Assembly (NCBI GenBank): GCA_951804985.1
Contig: OX638132.1
Span: 24,094,617-24,158,616, forward strand
DNA length: 64,000 nucleotides
DNA from: Dryomyza anilis
Taxonomy: Eukaryota; Arthropoda; Insecta; Diptera; Dryomyzidae
Direction of reading: 5' to 3'
Each line of letters opens with the position of its first letter. Positions within the stretch are counted from its first letter, which is position 1. A model generated the notes under the pieces. It made no database searches, had not been told where the DNA came from, and worked only from the letters and a program-made list of their open reading frames with translations. Below, piece after piece: positions 32,545 to 43,706 of this stretch. Position numbers and translations under genes: made by a program.

Positions 32545-33654
32545 GCTCAAAATTTGGTGCGATGTTTCTTTTAAAACTTTTCGACCTTACCTTCCACCTT
32601 CAATGCGTCAAACGGTTTTCCGAAAACTACATTCTTTATCACATCCTGGCGTCCGTACTACAGAAAGTTAGTTCAATCTAAATATTTCTGGACGAACATG
32701 CGTAAAGACTTGAATAGTTGAGCTACAAATTGCATTGAATGTCAAAAATCTAAAATTCACATACACACAAAATCTCCAGTACAAAAAATCGATATACCAT
32801 CTGGAAGGTTTGAGCACATACATATGGATCTGGTGGGACCCCTTCCTGTATCGAATGGATATCGATACATATTAACTATCATCGACCGAAACACAAGATG
32901 GTCTGAAGCATACCCCATTAAAGACATATCTGCATCAACCGTTGCGAAAACTTTCATTGATAACTATATACCGCGTTTTGGTGTTCCTTTAAAAATTACA
33001 GTTGACCAAGGGACACAATTTCGCTCAAAGATGTTTTCTGAACTTACTAAAGCTCTTGGGTGTCATAAGATTCATACAAGTCCTTATCATCCACAAGCCA
33101 ATGGGATGATTGAAAGATTCCATCGGCAATTAAAAACATCTTTAATAGCAACTCGCGATTCAATTCATTGGTCCGAACAACTATCTCTCGTTCTTCTCGG
33201 ATTACGTTGCGCTATCAAAGAAGATTTAAAGTGTTGTCCAGTAGAATTAGTCTACGGACAAACATTAAGACTTCCGGGAGAATTATTAATTTCAAAACCC
33301 AATGATTTCTCTACTGTTGATATGCTACAAAAATTAAAAGAACATTTTTCTTTAGTCCGAAATAAAATTATTCATCATTCAAATAATGAAAATATTTTTG
33401 TTCCTAAAGATTTGGCTTCATGCGAGTTTGTATTTGTTAAAGTGAATCGTTCTTCTGGATTAGCATTTCAATTTGAAGGACCTTTTAAAGTCATGTCTAG
33501 AAATGATAAGGTTTTTCAAATACAATATGGAAATATTTTACGAAAGGTATCTATTGACTTACTCAAACCCGCACACCTCGATAATATACATGACACACAT
33601 AACACCAATACAGTACCATCAAAAAAGAAAAATGTTACTTTTAATATTAATTAA
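32545..33654 (+). pseudogene. pol: Gypsy integrase, N-terminal zinc finger broken, core readable
   Basis: The zinc-binding part (32545-32823) is in shifted frames: a SHPGVR-like His block near 32640, a stop at about 32718, then [11 protein letters not shown]. From 32824 the core is open to 33654: [15 protein letters not shown] (first Asp), [14 protein letters not shown] (second Asp) and [16 protein letters not shown] (Glu), followed by a C-terminal domain with [12 protein letters not shown] and GPFKVMSRN. The stop is followed by about 60 bp and the purine tract GGAGGGGGAGTGA (33708-33720). Confidence 0.88.
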
Positions 33655-33720
33655 TAATTTATTTTAATTTCTCATATATATACTTCTTTTAATATTTTCG
33701 TTTCTCTGGAGGGGGAGTGA

Positions 33721-33931
33721 TGTAGTATCACAGTTTATCTACTTTGCAACTTTAACAACTTTGTATTTGGTTTTCAAAAATAGTTTTGTATTTTTTTCAT
33801 TTTCAATAGTTTTCAAAATGTACAAATAATTTTTCATTCTAAAAATAAATTTTAACTTGATCTGTTTTATCACGTTTTGCTTATAACGTTTTTTAAAATA
33901 TAATTGTTTAATTTTACACAACGTGACTACA
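33721..33931 (+). repeat. Gypsy right LTR (211 bp)
   Basis: Uninterrupted LTR starting TGTAGTATCACAG directly after the purine tract and ending GTGACTACA before the ATCCT duplication. Confidence 0.95.
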
Positions 33932-34016
33932 ATCCTCATCAGTGATCTTTCTGTGATGACGTTATGACAACATCAAATGTTTCGTATATTTTTTTTAGTT
34001 TCTACTCCAATTTAAA

Positions 34017-34322
34017 CCAGATGGGAAGGCTAGATTACATAGGAAATTTTAAAGTAGTGACATTTTTAAGGAGTTGTTATTATGATAGTTAGGATTATCA
34101 AAATTGTAGTCCGTCTAATCCGACTATAAATACCCCACACATATGTGTGGCTCCCATTGAAAGTGGTATATAGGTCACCAGGGTATGCGAATCCTGAAAA
34201 TAACTACAAACTTTCAATCACTGAAGGATTTCCATTCATTTGATACCCATATTTACAAATGGGTAGGTGTACCGAATTTCGATTTTTTTTTGAACCACAA
34301 TAGCATGAAGTCAATGTATGTG
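34017..34322 (-). repeat. Family A tail fragment
   Basis: Complement of the family A tail: CCAGATGGGAAGGCTAGATT, the TAGTCCGTCTAATCCGACTA hairpin and GGTAGGTGTACCGAATTTCG. It ends where the sequence departs from other copies near 34300-34322. Confidence 0.75.
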
Positions 34323-34513
34323 TAGATAAATATGAAACGTGCCTAAGTCCAACATAAGCACATTTAGGCAAATTGAGTTTTTTACTTTTTTTGTGAAATA
34401 TTTGATTGCAAATTTGGTTTATTACAATTTATCTTTAATATGTAACCATTGCGTATGCTTAAAATAACCAAGAATTAAGTTGAATTTAAAATAAATTTGT
34501 TTTTTTTATATTG

Positions 34514-35835
34514 CACACAAAAAAATATCACCAACAATTTCACCAACAACCAGTATTCATCATATTGATGATTTCATTCATTGAAATAAAATCGTATTTT
34601 TATATCCTACACCTATGAGGTACAGGGTATATTAACTTTGTGCATATATTGTAACGCCCCTTAGGAGGCGTGTCCGGTATGGAAAAGTATATATATTCTT
34701 GATCAGCATCACTACCCGAGTCCGTTTAGCCATGTCCGTTTGTCTGTCTGTCTGTCCGTCTTGCTGTCTTGCTGTCTTGCTGTCCGAATACAGAATAACT
34801 TGAGAAATACTGATCAGAATGCGATGAAATTTCGTCTTAATATATTTTAGCCAAAAGTAGGAACTGAATTTGAAAATGAGCCAAATCGGTCAACGGACAC
34901 GCCCACCTCCCATACAAGTCACTTTTATATAACTCTTTCGGAACTAATAACTCGAAAAGTATTCAAGGTATAGTTATAAAATTTAAAACTTATTGTTAGA
35001 ATTCACCTATAAATATGTAATCCAAAAATGGGCGCGATCCGCCCACTTTTTTTTTTCATTATTTCCCGGGTTTTCATAGTGGAAATTTGATCCGTAAATT
35101 ATTCAAATCTATGAAATATTAGCCTTTCAAAATTTTATATATAGGCGTGGTCCACCCAATTATATTTTTAAAATTTTTTTTTATTTTTTTTATACTTTTA
35201 TATACATTTTTTAATTTATGGGGATATAAGACGTAAATTTCTGATATATGAATAATATTCTGAGGGTAGGGAGGTTCAGCATAATTAAAAACTTTAAAAT
35301 TAAGGTATGGAATTAAATATCCCATATTAATATCCCCACCAAAGGTGTAGGGTATTCCATAGTCGGGCCCGACCGACTATAAAAGTCCGCCCCATGTGAC
35401 CGAACTTACCCATGTGACCTAACTTGCCCAACTCGTTTTAAATGTGTTTCATTTTCAATATTTTTTTAACACCAAATTTCAAACACAAATTTGTCTCCAT
35501 TTACACATTTATGTTTTTATAATTCTTATACGAGTTATAATATTTAATTGCTAATTATGCGAAGATGAAATGGAGCATCATATTAATGAATAATTTACAT
35601 CATATTGATGAATTTGCTCATCAAACCACATTAACTTAAATATCATAAATCTTATAAGAATTATAAATACATAAATGTGTAAATGGAGACAATTTTTTTT
35701 TTTGAAATTTGATGTTATAAAAAATATTAAAAGTGAAATACATTGAAAAAGTACGATTTTAGTTCAATGAATGAAATCATCAATATGATGAATACTCGTA
35801 GTTTGTGAAATTTTTGTTGATATTTTTTTGTGTGT
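34514..35835. mobile_element. Fold-back/TIR element split by a family B element
   Basis: Left end CACACAAAAAAATATCACCA, right end (read inward) CACACAAAAAAATATCAACA. The mirrored arms continue with GTATTCATCATATTGATGAT, TTCATTCATTGAA and ATTGTCTCCATTTACACATT-like blocks (left 34514-34601 then 35436-35560; right 35835 back to about 35640). Without the insertion it is about 490 bp, nearly all arm. The right arm lacks the family B element, so it is an internal empty site. Confidence 0.82.
34602..35435 (+). mobile_element. Mini-me-like element, family B, copy 2 (longest well-preserved)
   Basis: Head ATATCCTACACCTATGAGGT then ACAGGGTAT; ATTGTAACGCCCCTTAGGAG; core TATATTCTTGATCAGCATCA; GTCTGTCTGTCTGTCCGTCT; tail TAGTCGGGCCCGACCGACTA hairpin, CCCCATGTGACCGAAC and CCCAACTCG. 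It lies in a T-run of the fold-back element. Confidence 0.85.
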
Positions 35836-36018
35836 GGACTTAGGCTCATTTGATATTCACCCTATGGACATTGAAAAAATTTCATATGGACTTCAGACAG
35901 ATTTGAAAAATCTACAATGACAAAAATGAAATATGAAATACTGGAACGTACTCGGGTTTCTGCAACTAGTACAATAAAACATAATTTAATTTTTTTTATT
36001 GTATTAGGAAAAATATAT

Positions 36019-36262
36019 GTAGCTTCGTTGGATGGTTTGGTTAATCCATGTGACTGTCAACATTTTTTTCATAAAATACATTTTTCTGTGCGATGCTATC
36101 TCTCGGCAGTCAATGGAAAACCTACGAGATTAAGTACATCTCACCCTGCCGTTCGGATTGGGCATTAAACTGTGTAGGTCCCACCACTTTGATAACACGC
36201 ACATCTGAGAGATCTCGGTCTAAGTTCTCCAGAGGACTGTAACGCCAAACTATTATTTTATT
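36019..36262 (+). mobile_element. tRNA-derived SINE, copy 2, diverged
   Basis: The head is poorly kept (GGTTTGGTTAATCCATG). The body is clear: TTTTTCTGTGCGATGCTATC, CTCTCGGCAGTCAATGGAAA and GTAGGTCCCACCACTTTGAT, ending GCCAAACTATTATTTTATTA. Confidence 0.75.
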
Positions 36263-36617
36263 ACACTTTTTTTTATAAAGTTTATATTTTATTTTATATG
36301 TCTTCTGGTGAAAAAGAATACGCCGTTCGAAGATAGTGTTTCACAAGTAAAACATACCATCAAATGTTATTAAACATCTTTTTAATTATATATTTTTGAA
36401 ATTATTAAGGCTACAGGGGGAAGATAGAATGTGGCTATGTGTAAAAGTATGGAAAGACAGAGACAGAAAGTGAATCTACTACACACAATTTATAAATAAT
36501 TGCAGTTTTCTCGTATTTTCGCATTATTTATGACCTTCTGATTTAAAAAAAAAAAATTATTTAATTGGGAAGGTTATTGCAATATTTTTGCCCATTTAAA
36601 CCTTTTTAAAACAATAA

Positions 36618-37180
36618 CCAGTTGGGAAGGTTAGATCACATGGGAAATTTTAAAGTAGGGAATTTTATAGTAGGAGTTATTATGATAGTTAGGATTATCA
36701 AAATTATAGTCGGTCTAAGCCGACTATAAATACCCTACACTTATGTGTGGTTACCATTCAAAGTGGTATATAGGTCACCATGGAATACGAATCCTGAAAA
36801 TAACTACAAACTTTCAATCGCTGAAGAATTTCCATTCCTTGAATACCCATATTTACAAATGGGTAGGTGTACCGAATTTCGATTTTTTTTTTGGGAACCA
36901 CAAGTCTTTTCGCCGGAAAACATTATTATCATGTATTTGAGCATGATGTCAATATATATTTGACCAAACAAGTTTACCTAAGCACGTATACAGTAAAATT
37001 GATCTGTAGATGAAAATTTTGTATGATGTATTTGAATATAAATGGTCAGATCACAGGTCACAATAGACCGATCTAGTCAAGTTTTTCGCACATACAGCGT
37101 AGGTATATAAGTAATCTAAATTATAAGTTTCCTTTTTCTAACTCTTCAAGTGTTTAAGTAGTAGAGATTTTAACAGACAG

Positions 37181-37246
<66 letters not shown>

Positions 37247-37410
37247 GGACAGACAGACAGACGGACAGACAGACGGACATCGCTAAATCGACTCAGGAGA
37301 TCATGCTGATCAAGAATATATATACTTTTCCATACCGGAGATGCTTCCTATTGGATGTTACTAACGGCGTACCAAACTGAATATACCCTTTCACTCTTAG
37401 TGTAGGGTAT
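36618..37410 (-). mobile_element. Mini-me-like element, family A, copy 3, with expanded GACA tract
   Basis: Full-length minus-strand copy: tail complement CCAGTTGGGAAGGTTAGATC at the left, hairpin TATAGTCGGTCTAAGCCGAC, head complement CACTCTTAGTGTAGGGTAT at the right. The (GTCY)n tract is expanded to about 110 bp (37173-37280 as GACA/GACG on the plus strand), the longest in the window. Confidence 0.88.
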
Positions 37411-37696
37411 AAAAACATTCTCCTATGGTACAAGTTCTTTGCAAACTTACAGTGATGACAAGGGCCATATCGCAATGTGATTGGTTTAGAGGGACTTAGG
37501 CAAATTTGATTTGTAAGAATAAATGGACTTTGTCAGTTTTGATAAAAACGTGAATATTTAAGTAATTTTTTCTCCAAAACTAATCTAGTTGGGGTCACTA
37601 AACTTAATACAATATGTTTGTATGATGGATTAAGGTATATATTAACAAAAATCTCAAAAATTTTGAAAAGTGGACTAAGGCACGTTTGATATTTAT

Positions 37697-38070
37697 AACA
37701 CATATATATTTGACCAAAGAAGTTTAATTAAGCACGGTAAGTAAAATTCATCAGTAGATGTATGTTTTATATGAGGTATTTGAATATAAGTGTCGGTTCA
37801 ATTGACTGATCATGCCCATTTCCACTGACAGACAGCAAAGATATATAACTAATCTAAATTAGCAGTTTAGCTCTTGTTGTTTTTCTGTAATCAAGATTTC
37901 AACAGACAGATGAACAGACATACGGACTGATAGACGGATATCGCTAAATCGACTCAGGAGGTCATGCTGATCAAGAATATATATACTTTTTCATACCGGA
38001 GATGCTTCCTTCTGGGTGTTATAAACGGCGTACCAAATTGAATATACCCTTTCAATCTTAGTGTAGGGTA
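37697..38070 (-). repeat. Family A fragment lacking the tail
   Basis: Head and core only: complement of CTACACTAAGATTGAAAGGG (right edge), GGAGATGCTTCCTTCTGGGT and ATGCTGATCAAGAATATATA. The left end is lost at CATATATATTTGACC. Confidence 0.8.
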
Positions 38071-38129
38071 GAAATAGCATTTACTTCCAGCATCAGAAAA
38101 TATAAATTTCGTATTTTAAATGTAGACAA

Positions 38130-38699
38130 ATATACTTTTGAATATTGGTGTCGGTTCCACACATTTTTAATAACGGTTCCGATTCCGGTACCATTAATCG
38201 AAACGGATCCGATCCCGAAGAGGTACCGATTCAGAGAATAAAACTGTACAAAGTAAATTTTGGAATTATTTATAATAAGGGACCGTAAAGAAACGGTACC
38301 GAAAATGATTTAAAAATACGAAAACTGGATATATATATATATTTTTTTTTTTTCGGTACCGCTATTTTTTAAATCTTGGAGAGGGAACCGGCAACGATAT
38401 TCCAAGGTTTTTAGTCCCTCTCTGGAATCCCAAAAAACCGGAATTGTAACCGGAACAGTTCCGATTTTTGGAACCGGAACCATCATTAACAAATGTGTGG
38501 AACCCATACAATTTTTTTGTTGAAACCGGAATCGGAAACGCTATTTTTGTTGTGCCTAGTTGTTCATGATATTCCGTGCTTTTTTCGTGTTTTATCGAGC
38601 TTCTTCGTATCTATCATTATGCCGTATTTTATCGTTAAATTTGCCCGTGCGTGTCCGTGCGATTCCGTGCTATCAAAAACAAGCACGCGCCCATTTCTG
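38130..38699. repeat. Second copy of the hAT-type MITE, truncated, with GGAACC-rich inverted repeat
   Basis: The right edge GCACGCGCCCATTTCTGATA equals the right end of the MITE at 9550-9567 (GCACGCGCCCATCTCTA). 38475-38560 matches 8600-8652 of that MITE (GGAACCGGAACCATCATTAA-type wording). An inner inverted repeat GGTTCCACACATTT (38153) / AAATGTGTGGAACC (38491-38504) brackets many GGAACCGG and GGTACCG words. No matching left TIR was found. Confidence 0.6.
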
Positions 38700-38981
38700 A
38701 TATGAAAACGGTGTGGTTGGGATTCCAATTCTTATTGTCAGAAACAATGGGAGTTGGTAGTCTAGCACTCTAGGTACTCGGATTCAGAACCACACAACCC
38801 TCACTCGTCTTATTTGTAGTTTTCCCTGTGTGGGTGCAAAGAACCATTAGAACCAGGGTACTCCTGATGTTGATAGCAGTAAAAAACACAAAACCTCGGA
38901 TATATAGAAGATTTTCACATTTTAATATGTAAACGCATAGCAATAACGTTGTCTACAAATAAAATAAACAAAATTTACTTT

Positions 38982-39318
38982 CGTCGGTGCCTCCTTTGGT
39001 TAGTGCGTTGGACTACCAGTCAGAAAGCCCCTGTTGCATTCGACTACGAGACAAAAAGTCTCTGGTTCAATCCCTGTGTCTGTCAACAACTTTTTCGTAG
39101 AAAACATTTTTCTATGCGACGCTACCGCTCGGCAATCAATAGCAAACCTACGAGAGTAAACATTGCCTGTAAAAAAAACTCTCAGCCCGCCGTTCGGATT
39201 CAGGAATTAAAATGTAGGCCACACCACTTTGAGTATAAATATATACGCACAGCTCAAATGGTGAGAGACGTCGGACTAAGTTCTCCACAGGAATCTATCG
39301 CCAAACTGTTATTATTAT
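38982..39318 (+). mobile_element. tRNA-derived SINE, copy 3, with altered head
   Basis: TTGGTTAGTGCGTTGGACTA (A-box side) is followed by a longer insert-bearing linker and then TCTCTGGTTCAATCCCTGTG (B-box GGTTCAATCCC). The body GAAAACATTTTTCTATGCGA and CCACACCACTTTGAGTATAA matches copy 1. The tail is TTATTATTATAA. Confidence 0.8.
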
Positions 39319-39321
39319 AAA

Positions 39322-39577
39322 TCGTCGTTGTAGAACGAAAATTCACCAAATACATTTTTATGAAAAACTTAAATTTCGAATTTGTTGATTAATATTATAA
39401 AAAATAAATGATGCATTTTTTAAATTGAAACATCAATTGATAGATTAACATTTTCTTTATAATGTGTTAAAAATTTGAGATCATCTATTAAAATTTGACA
39501 TATATATAAAGATTTTTGTAAATGAATATTTGGCATTTTGAAAATGTATTTGATGACTTTTCGTTCTACAACGACGA
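39322..39577. mobile_element. MITE with about 38-bp inverted repeats
   Basis: Left TCGTCGTTGTAGAACGAAAA and right (read inward) TCGTCGTTGTAGAACGAAAA are identical over 20 bp and continue with CACCAAATACATTTTT-like sequence. It abuts the SINE tail, so one probably inserted at the edge of the other. Confidence 0.82.
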
Positions 39578-41530
39578 AATTTTCTTTCGATAACTTATTA
39601 ATCAAGCTTTTCAAACTTCAAAACAAAAATTCCTATACAATGTGTTCGCTAATTTCCTTTCCAAATTCCTGCTAAAAATATGCGTTTCAAACTTAAAACT
39701 TAAAAAAATTCTTTTGGCAGACTTAAACATACCAGTTACCTGTGTAAAAGCTACTATAGGAAGCCTGTCTTTTTTCATAAATTTAAAATACCAGCTATGA
39801 AATTTGTATTTCTATTTCAATACTATTCTATTTCAATACTATTCAAAAACTGTAGTACAATAAACAAAAAACACAATATTTTATTTTAATTTCAGGATTT
39901 CTTTTTAAAGTTGCTTAGATTCAAAAACTATAAATTTGTATGCGGAAATACTAGTTTTGAAACTGAAACATTTGAAAGATATTACTTTCAAAACATATTT
40001 ATATTCAGGCCGCATAAAACAATGTTTGTTTATGAATATATTAATATTCTGATTTTTGTTTTGTAATGTTTTGAAATTTTTTGGATCTAATAATTATTAT
40101 GTTTCTATTTGAACATACACTATTTTAAGAGGCAACATCACAATGATTCCGTGATGTTATAATGTAAATCAGAGGTCCTTACAACACTGTTCAAGTCTCA
40201 TTATTACCTTTTTTATAAAGGTTTCATTAAGTAATAATGTTACAGCAATTAAGTTATACTTCTACATGTTAATGCCTGAAAAATTAAATTTGGTAGAGCC
40301 CTTTTGTTGCAAAATATCAAAAATATCAAAATAGTTAAAAAATCAATTTATTTCAGCTATTTGGAATTATTTCACTAAATTCAAGTGTTTTACATTTATC
40401 TTTATTATTTGTAAAACATTCAATCAATTTCAATTACTTGCATCTGTTTTAAATATTTTTATTTTGGCATATTTTATTTTTTTATATTTTCTGAAACTGT
40501 CAATACTTTATTTTGTTTTGGTGGTATTTAACCACAAATTTGCCAGCACAACATTTTAGCAACAACTGCGGTGTGATATAACAGTGTGTAAAATAAAAAT
40601 TTCACACATTATTTGTTGTGCTAGTTTTATTTTGTGGTTTTTTGATCATGTACGTACTACATTTTTGTGATTTTTTTTAATAATTTTTTTGTTGATAGTT
40701 TTTATTGCCTACACTTAAAGTGACAGTGATATTAACTTTCGTTATCCGTTTGTAACATCCAGAAGAAACCGTTTCCGGTATGAAAAAATAAATATATTCG
40801 TGATCAAAGTGACCATTCGATAGTCGATCTGTTTCTTTCACTGACGTTTACAGGGAAACTAAAAAATGTAGAAGTTTATTCCTTTTCTTATTTTGTTATT
40901 TTATAATTTTATATCTTACTACATATTGTATATTTGCATCTATTGATGTGCATTATGGCGAATCGAAACCATATCAAATTGTAATATGGCCTTAAACTTA
41001 AATAATGCTGCTAGAAATTACCACAAAAAATATGAGTCTAAAAAAAGACCTGTCATCGCGCATTGAAATAATATTTATTGTGTGTAAGAAGATGTTCCAC
41101 AAGATTCGCCACAGTTTAATTAAATCTGCAGGGTAACTTACCAATTTAAAATCATTGTAATTGATTAGAGAGTACTGGGAATGAACTGGTATATCAGTAT
41201 AAATTAGGACAAAGATTAAAGTTGTATTTTTATTTTTATAAATTACAATTTTACGTACATTTTGGAAAAGTAAGTATTCATGGGGTTCAAAGATGTGAAA
41301 AACTTTTGGAAAGGTAATTAAATTTTCTAAAACATGAATTAAAAATTGATATTTATTTATCAACAAATTTTTATAAAAAAAAATGTTTGACTATGTCGGT
41401 AATATGCATCTCTTAATCACCCTGTATCTTAAACTGGGTGCAAAATTAGTCATAGAATGACTTCCTGAATTATTGTCATCGATGCACCAAACACTTTGTA
41501 TATGTTACTACATTTCACCACTACGTTTCA
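39578..41530. other. Gene-free AT-rich stretch with a diverged family A head and a small hairpin
   Basis: 40706-40850 is a diverged family A head and core (CCTACACTTAAAGTGACAGT, TTTGTAACATCCAGAAGAAA, TATTCGTGATCAAAGTGACC). 40532-40640 folds imperfectly: AACCACAAATTT and CAGCACAAC pair with GTTGTGCTAG and TTTTGTGGTTT. Nothing else recognised; ORFs are short and AT-driven. Confidence 0.45.
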
Positions 41531-42024
41531 CCACATTAATGAACAAATAAATAAGACATAAAATATATGTATATCATATTAAATAATTTTGTTCATCAAC
41601 TCAAATTTCAATCAAAATATTTATATTTTAGTTCATTTTTGGCATATTTAGTCTTTTCAAGTGGTTTGTATTCATTATTGTAAATTAGTAAAATGGTTTG
41701 TATATATTTATTTATAATTAAAAAAGTAATACAAATAAAAAATATATTTTATAATAAAATTGCGAACATTATTTTCGAATAACAATATTATTTTATCAGA
41801 TAAAATATTTTTGTTTGTTATTATTTTTTTTTTAATTTCAAGAAAAAACATTTTTTTGAATTAAACGGATTGTATATCAATTGCAAAGTGAAAAAAATAA
41901 CTGGGATTAAATACTTTAATGAACTTAAATATATATATTTTGATTGAAATTTGATTTGATGAACAAAATTATTTAATATGATATACATATATTTTATGTC
42001 TTATTTATTTGTTCATTAATGTGG
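41531..42024. mobile_element. Fold-back element with about 100-bp near-perfect inverted repeats
   Basis: Left arm starts CCACATTAATGAACAAATAA and the right arm, read inward from 42024, starts with the same 20 bases. By eye the arms stay nearly identical for about 100 bp (left 41531-41635, right 41925-42024), through ATTTTGTTCATCAA and TTTCAATCAAAATAT. The interior (41636-41920) is AT-rich and similar to 1840-2100. It is non-coding. Confidence 0.9.
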
Positions 42025-42289
42025 TCAAAAGTAGTTTCACCTACACTTCATCAAATTGAAGAACAGTTTTTTTAGTTATTCATCAAAAGGTTTAATAATT
42101 CATAATATTGATGTTTTGTACTGATCAAAATTATGAAATGTTCTTCAAACCAATGAATCATGGTTTAAAGAACGAAATTCATCAATATGAAATAGATTTT
42201 TTATTTTCTATACATATTAGTTCCTTTTTTTATTAAACAAAGAATAAAGATCAAAAATAAAACCGAATTTAGTTGCCAGAAACATTTCC
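42025..42289. other. AT-rich junction between fold-back element and Helitron
   Basis: TTCATCAAATTGAAGAACAG (42048) and ATTCATCAATATGAAATAGA (42178) repeat the wording of the fold-back families at 1840 and 34560; probably remains of an outer related element. Confidence 0.4.
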
Positions 42290-43706
42290 CTGAAATATCC
42301 TCCCATACAATCTAAACTTTCAAAACGATATAACTCGGCACTTTCACCAGCTACGAATATGAAACAAAAACCCAAATACAAAAAAAAAAAATTTAAAAGC
42401 AAAAAAGGAAAAGCACAAAATAAAACAAAAGCAAAAATACAAAAACAAAAGCAATAACGTTTGTTCCGCTTCTCCGTCTAAACGGCTGATCCGATTTTCT
42501 TGAAAGTTTTACCACAGATGCGGTATGGTCTGGAAGGCACGATAGGCTATATATGGGCGGGATTGGACAAAGAGGCGTGGCACCTCCCATACAACATAAA
42601 TTTCAATACTAAAACTCACCACACTAAAATTCACCACGCAACAAAAATCACCATACTAAAACGCATCACACAGAAATGCAACACACTAAAATTAACCACA
42701 CTAAAACTCACCACTCGAAAATTCACTACACTAAAACTCACCACACTAAAATTCACCACACTAAAACTCACCACACTATAATTCACCACACTAAAATTCA
42801 CCACACTAACACACACCACACTATAATTCACCACACTAAAACTTACCACACTAAAATTAACCACACTAAAACACATCACAATAAAACTCACCACACTAAA
42901 ACTCACCACACTAAAACTCACCACACTAAAACCCACCACACTATAATTCACCACACTAAAACTCACCACACTAAAATTCACCACACTATAATTCACCACA
43001 CTAAAACTCACCACACTAAAATTTACCACACTAAAACTCACCACAATAAAATTCATCACATTAAAATTCATCACACTAAAACTCACCACAATAAAATTCA
43101 CCACACTAAAACCCTCCACACTATAATTCACCACATTAAAACTCACCACACTAAAATTCATTACACTAAAACTCACAACACTAAAATTTACCACACCAAA
43201 ACTCACCACACTAAAACTCACCACACTAAAACTCACCATACTAAAACTCACCACACCAAAACTCACCACACTAAAACTCACCATACTTAAACTCACCACA
43301 CCAAAATTCACCACACATAAACTCAGCACACCGAAACTCACCACATTAAAACCCACCACACTAAAACTTCTACTGTGAAAAACTCTACGGGGAAGAATTC
43401 TACGTGAAAGAGTTCTACCGGGAACAATTCTACCGGGAAGAATTCTACGGGAAAGCGTTATATGCGGAAGAATTTTACGGGGAAGATTTCTACTGGGGAA
43501 AATCTATGGGGAATCTGAGAAAGAATTGTCTATCAGAAAAACTGTTTTTGTTTTGTTTACTACATTTACAAAACCAATAAAAAAATGTCCACAGTGAAGC
43601 ATGAGTCCATGATATACATAATAAAAATGTTTTTTATATTAATTAAATCGCTCCATATCTTTGAATTCACAAAATCTTGGCACGAGTCGTGTACGGGTCC
43701 AGCTAG
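42290..43706 (+). mobile_element. Non-autonomous Helitron-like element, copy 2, 5'-truncated
   Basis: It begins inside the unit (CCTCCCATACAATCTAAACT), includes one further head unit with GTTCCGCTTCTCCGTCTAAA at about 42463, then the 15-bp array (42605-43370), the second 15-bp array (43372-43510) and a 3' end: hairpin GCACGAGTCGTGT (43680-43692), ACGGGTCCAG, CTAG (43703-43706), then T. The TC head is missing. Confidence 0.75.
42605..43370 (+). repeat. 15-bp minisatellite CACCACACTAAAACT, about 51 units
   Basis: Strict 15-bp phase over about 765 bp, with variant units (TATAATT, AATAAAA). Because 15 is a multiple of 3, both strands show long open frames (Thr-His-His-Thr-Lys and Val-Val-Ser-Phe-Ser repeats) that are not genes. 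Confidence 0.95.

Larger units (their letters stand above)
28513..33936 (+). mobile_element. Ty3/gypsy LTR retrotransposon, defective, with family A inside the left LTR
   Basis: ATCCT target duplication at 28513-28517 and 33932-33936. LTRs begin TGTAGTATCACAG and end CGTGACTACA. After removing the insertion, the left LTR differs from the right at one base that I could find (TTGTTTTATT against TTGTTTAATT) plus T-run length at the insertion point. The interior carries gag, protease, partial RT, RNase H and integrase in several broken frames, so it cannot encode its own movement. No env ORF. Confidence 0.95.

Noticed and set aside
40532..40640. microRNA precursor
   Set aside because: The hairpin has many mismatches and AT-rich arms; it looks like a short inverted-repeat relic. 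Small-RNA data would be needed.
42631..43359. Long ORFs on both strands encoding Thr-His-His-Thr-Lys or Val-Val-Ser-Phe-Ser repeats (also at 52378-53864 and 61485-62075)
   Set aside because: They are created by the 15-bp minisatellite, whose period is a multiple of three and whose unit has no stop in those frames. They follow array length, not any start or domain.
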